Assembly: GCA_038225555.1 (NCBI GenBank) | Contig: JBBRRB010000009.1 | Coordinates: forward strand, 1-64,000 | Direction of reading: 5' to 3' | Origin: JANXQZ01 sp038225555 | GTDB lineage: Bacteria; Acidobacteriota; Terriglobia; Bryobacterales; Bryobacteraceae | Length of the DNA stretch: 64,000 bases | In this document: piece by piece, positions 60,948-64,000 of the stretch | Layout: every line of letters begins with the position of its first letter | Position numbering within the stretch: position 1 is the first letter of the stretch | Position numbers and translations under genes: made by a program | The notes under the pieces: model-generated | Told to the model about the DNA's origin: nothing | Databases searched by the model: none | The model's input: the letters and a program-made list of their open reading frames with translations, nothing else

Positions 60948-63124
60948 AAGCGGTTCTGTACATCTTGTTCGGCTGGGCGCTGACAAGTATGACGGCGTGG
61001 GCGCTTGGAAGCTTGCTGCTGCGCAGGCTCCGCTTGCGGTTGGATCGGCTGGAGGAAAGCGTGCTCGGCTTCATCGCCGGTGCGCCGTGCTTGAGCGCAC
61101 TGATTTTTGTTCTCTGCTCTTGCCATCTCGTCTATAAAGGAGTCCTGTTATTCATTGCCGCGGCGAGCATTGCGCTTGCCCTGAAGTCTCGCCCTTGTAC
61201 TCCTCCCGAGCCACCGCCTTCCTCCAGCCCTCTCCGATGGAAGGTAATTTTCGGAGGTGTTTTCGGGGCGTTTAGCGTCTTATATTTCTTCAACGCGCTT
61301 GCCCCGGAGACCAGCCCAGACGGCGCAAGTTATCACATACCCATTGCGTCCCTCTTTTACCGAGCACATGGATTCGTGCCGGTTCCCTGGAACATGTTCG
61401 GCAATCTGTCGCTCGGGATCGAGCTGATTTTCATGATGGCCTTCGCATTTGGCCGCCACTCAGCCGCAGCCATGGTGCATCTGAGTTTCTTGCTGACGCT
61501 GCCGTGGATGATGCTCGCGTTCGGAAGGCGGTGGGGTTTCCCCACGGCTGGCGCTGCCGCCGGACTCATGGTTTTCGCAAGTCCTGTCCTGGGTATTGAC
61601 GGCACCTCGGCCTACAACGATGTGGCTCTCGCGGCAGTCGTGTTCGGAACGTATTATTTCTTAACCCTGTGGGATGGCGAGCGGTCGATTCATTTGCTCA
61701 TACCGGCTGGTTTGCTTGCGGGGTTCGCCTTCGCGACCAAGTACACGGGCGTGGTTGCTGTTCCCTATGCACTGCTGTATGTCGCCTGGAAGACCAGGCA
61801 TTCGCGAGCGGACATGCTCCGGGCGACCATGGCGGTTGGCCTTTGCGCTTTTGCCATGATCGCGCCGTGGCTGCTCAAGAATTGGCTGCTCGTGCAAAAC
61901 CCGGTTGCTCCGTTCGCGAACAACATTTTCCCGAATCCCTACTTTCACATCTCTGCCGAACAGGATGTCAGAGAGTATCTGAAGACCTACGGACTGGAAA
62001 CTTTCCGGAGTCTGCCCATGGAACTGGCCGTGCGCGGGCAGAGACTTTCGGGAGTCTTCGGGCCGCTCTTTCTTTTGGCACCCCTGGCGTTGCTGGCGTT
62101 GCGTACTGCGGTGGGTCGTGGAGTCCTGCTCGCCGCCCTTGTATTCGCCAGCACCTACTTTACGAACGTTGGCGCGCGCTTCCTGATACCTGTGTTGCCT
62201 TTCCTTTCGATTGCGCTGGCGCTGGCGCTTGCGAGTGTACCCGGTTTGTCCATCATCCTGGTGCTGGCGCACGCGCTCTCATCCTGGCCTTCCCTAATGG
62301 GAGTGTATTGCTCGCAGTACGCCTGGAGATTGCAAGGCATCCCAATCAAAGGAGCGTTCCGCCGTCCTTCTGAAGACGCATATCTCGGCCGAACCTGGCC
62401 ACCCTACTTGGTGGATCGCATGCTGGAAGCGCAAGTGGGACCCGCTGACAAGGTGTTTTCCTTCGGATCGATCGCCGAGTCCTACACCTCGCGCCGGGTG
62501 CTGGTCAATACGCAGGCTGCTTCGAACGAAGTGCTCGGCGACATGCTGTATACCGCCATGTTCAACGATTTTCAGCCGAACAAGATCGTCGATTTCCGTT
62601 TCGCTGAGCGAAAGGTTCAACGTGTTCGAGTGATTCAGACTGCCACTCTTCCAAAGGAGCAGTGGAGCGTGGCCGAGTTTCGAGTCTTTGATCATGGTCG
62701 TGAACTGTCGCGCGGTTCGGGCTGGCGTTTGAAAGCGTCGCCCAATCCATGGGACGTGCAACTGGCGTTCGACAATGCTCTGGTTACGCGCTGGCGGAGT
62801 TGGGAGCACGCGCGGCCGGGCATGTTCATGGAAGTCGATTTCGGCGAGCTTACCTCGGTGGACGAAGTGCGACTACAGACTAGCGAGAATCCGGGGATCC
62901 GTCTGCGACTGGAGGGTTTGGGCGATCAGCCTGTTGAAACCACGCGCACCGACAGCCTGGATTTCAGGCGTGACGCGACTCAAGAACTAAAGCGCAGAGG
63001 TGTGGGATTCATTTTAATCGAGTCATCTACTTATGACTCGGAAGCGTTCTTCCAGCACGCGCCGAAGTGGGGTCTAAAGGAAGTAGCCCGCCAGGGTGAG
63101 ACCCGCTTGTACCGCATCGAATGA
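60944..63124 (+). CDS. Polytopic glycosyltransferase-like protein with discoidin-like domain
   Basis: The protein has 726 residues from GTG 60944, overlapping the preceding stop; earlier in-frame codons belong to the neighbour's coding sequence. About ten to twelve transmembrane helices occupy residues 1-480, with loop motifs of GT-C enzymes (APETSPDGASYHIPIASLFY: Asp in the first periplasmic loop; FATKYTGVVAVPYALLYVAW). A soluble region follows, and from about 590 to 680 a discoidin/F5/8C-like fold (DVQLAFDNALVTRWRSWEHARPGMFMEVDFGE). It probably uses polyprenyl-linked sugars in the periplasm, as ArnT or PMT do, with the discoidin part binding glycan. A PAS gene overlaps its end. Confidence 0.75.
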   Translation: MKAVLYILFGWALTSMTAWALGSLLLRRLRLRLDRLEESVLGFIAGAPCLSALIFVLCSCHLVYKGVLLFIAAASIALALKSRPCTPPEPPPSSSPLRWKVIFGGVFGAFSVLYFFNALAPETSPDGASYHIPIASLFYRAHGFVPVPWNMFGNLSLGIELIFMMAFAFGRHSAAAMVHLSFLLTLPWMMLAFGRRWGFPTAGAAAGLMVFASPVLGIDGTSAYNDVALAAVVFGTYYFLTLWDGERSIHLLIPAGLLAGFAFATKYTGVVAVPYALLYVAWKTRHSRADMLRATMAVGLCAFAMIAPWLLKNWLLVQNPVAPFANNIFPNPYFHISAEQDVREYLKTYGLETFRSLPMELAVRGQRLSGVFGPLFLLAPLALLALRTAVGRGVLLAALVFASTYFTNVGARFLIPVLPFLSIALALALASVPGLSIILVLAHALSSWPSLMGVYCSQYAWRLQGIPIKGAFRRPSEDAYLGRTWPPYLVDRMLEAQVGPADKVFSFGSIAESYTSRRVLVNTQAASNEVLGDMLYTAMFNDFQPNKIVDFRFAERKVQRVRVIQTATLPKEQWSVAEFRVFDHGRELSRGSGWRLKASPNPWDVQLAFDNALVTRWRSWEHARPGMFMEVDFGELTSVDEVRLQTSENPGIRLRLEGLGDQPVETTRTDSLDFRRDATQELKRRGVGFILIESSTYDSEAFFQHAPKWGLKEVARQGETRLYRIE

Positions 63125-64000
63125 GGCGTCTGTGCAAACATGGTGCAGAGGACCCGGAACTGACGACGATGAACCCGGTCCAGCCCGCTAAAGACCAACG
63201 CGCCACCGTCCCCGACTTTCGCGTGCTCTTCGAGTCCGCGCCTGCTGCTCTTCTTGTGATTCTGCCCGATGCTCCGATTTTCACCATGGTGGCGGTAAGC
63301 GAGAACTACCTGCGGGTTAACGGAGCCAAGCGCGAAGACCTGCTGGGTCGAGGGATATTCGGCGTTTTCCCGGACAACCCCGAAGATCCCTCGGCTACCG
63401 GAGTTCGGAATCTGCGCGACTCGTTCCAGCGTGCTATTACGTCCCGGGCTCCGGATCGGCTGGCACTTCTGCGTTACGATGCCGAACGGTCGCTAACCAA
63501 GGGTGGCGGATTTGTGGAGCGCTATTGGAGCGCCCTGAATACGCCCGTGTTGGGCGGAGATGGATCCGTCGAATATATTCTGCACTCGGTTGAGGAAGTG
63601 ACAGAAAAGGTTCGGGCAGAGCAAGCAGCTCAAGCCGCCTTGCAGGACCTGCAAACGGGCGAAGAGCGTTTTCGCCAGCTCGCCGAGGCAAGCACGCTGG
63701 GCCTGATCATCGCTGACCTGGAAGGCGGCATCTCCTATCTGAACCCTACCGTGCGGGAGCTTCTCGGCTACACGGAGAATGAAGTCGTGGCTGGGCTCGT
63801 GCGCTGGGATCAGCTCACCCCGCCCGAGTACGCGCCTTTGGATGCGGAAGCCGTGCACCAGCTCACCACCACAGGCAGGTGTGCGCCGTTTGAGAAGGCT
63901 TACATCGCCAAAGACGGCAGGCGCGTGCCGATCCTGCTCGGAGCGTCGGTCCTGGCGCGTGTCGACGGCCGGACGGAGGTGGCGGCCTTCATTCTGGACC
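63121..64000 (+). CDS. PAS-domain signalling protein (3' end outside window)
   Basis: The first 293 residues are visible and the frame is still open at the right edge. The ATG at 63121 overlaps the previous stop (ATGA); an alternative ATG lies at 63169. The first PAS-like domain (about residues 35-165) has FRVLFESAPAALLVILPDAP, VSENYLRVNGAKREDLLGRGIFGVFPDNP and SVEYILHSVEEVTEKVRAE. A short coiled linker (QAAQAALQDLQTGEERFRQLAEAS) and a second PAS domain (LGLIIADLEGGISYLNPTVRELLGYTENEV) follow, with the start of its PAC motif. A sensor histidine kinase or a cyclase is likely downstream. Confidence 0.85.
   Translation, partial: MRRLCKHGAEDPELTTMNPVQPAKDQRATVPDFRVLFESAPAALLVILPDAPIFTMVAVSENYLRVNGAKREDLLGRGIFGVFPDNPEDPSATGVRNLRDSFQRAITSRAPDRLALLRYDAERSLTKGGGFVERYWSALNTPVLGGDGSVEYILHSVEEVTEKVRAEQAAQAALQDLQTGEERFRQLAEASTLGLIIADLEGGISYLNPTVRELLGYTENEVVAGLVRWDQLTPPEYAPLDAEAVHQLTTTGRCAPFEKAYIAKDGRRVPILLGASVLARVDGRTEVAAFILD

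Overview
The window is a GC-rich bacterial chromosome segment that carries the dnaA-dnaN-gyrB block, so it includes the likely replication origin. The best match is Acidobacteriota of the Solibacter/Bryobacter lineage. The main reasons are a secreted protein ending in what I recognise as the Solibacter-type C-terminal domain (TIGR03437), several Tat-exported oxidoreductases and a putative glycosidase, a dispersed palindromic repeat that I associate with acidobacteria, and a hypothetical protein of the 'TGPKSPEGKARS' type. This assignment rests on recognition only; no search was run.

Layout. Positions 1-6.3 kb hold accessory genes: the end of a WD40 protein, a hypothetical protein, a Tat-exported glycosidase-like protein, an ankyrin protein, an unknown protein and RlpA. 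Two perfect copies of a 45-bp repeat (3402-3446, 5610-5654) sit at gene 3' ends and appear to have moved stop codons. Positions 6.4-6.7 kb hold a complete miniature transcription unit for a 23-residue Lys-rich peptide. Positions 6.7-11.9 kb are metabolic: a sugar isomerase-like protein, a divergent enolase, a triple-RidA exported protein, a glutaryl-CoA dehydrogenase-like enzyme and two small proteins. tRNA-Gly is followed by dnaA, dnaN and gyrB (11.9-17.5 kb), with DnaA-box-like sites upstream of dnaA and a run of inverted repeats before dnaN.

Positions 17.5-24.4 kb (minus strand) hold an unknown helical protein, a Uma2-type nuclease, carAB and trmJ. At 24.5-28 kb lies a 1172-residue protein that joins GltD/NfnB-like and PyrK/NfnA-like modules. 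Positions 28-33.6 kb hold TPR, zinc-ribbon and roadblock proteins and a MacA/MacB-like pair with no permease. Positions 33.6-43.4 kb are core genes: a small membrane protein, accA, dnaE, tRNA-Arg, purD, mnmG, a perfect parS site, parA, parB and tRNA-Met.

Positions 43.8-57.6 kb form a surface-polysaccharide cluster: a Wzt-like ATPase, a methyltransferase with a coiled-coil tail, six glycosyltransferases and alanine racemase, interrupted by two secreted paralogues and a small secreted protein. Positions 57.6-64 kb hold two Tat-targeted oxidoreductases, a second methyltransferase with the same C-terminal tail motif, a polytopic glycosyltransferase-like protein with a discoidin-like domain, and the start of a PAS-domain protein that leaves the window.

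Translational coupling by ATGA/GTGA overlaps is common, as are TTG and GTG starts. Two starts look truly rare: CTG for purD and ATT for a DUF1972-type glycosyltransferase. No CRISPR array, prophage or insertion sequence was seen.
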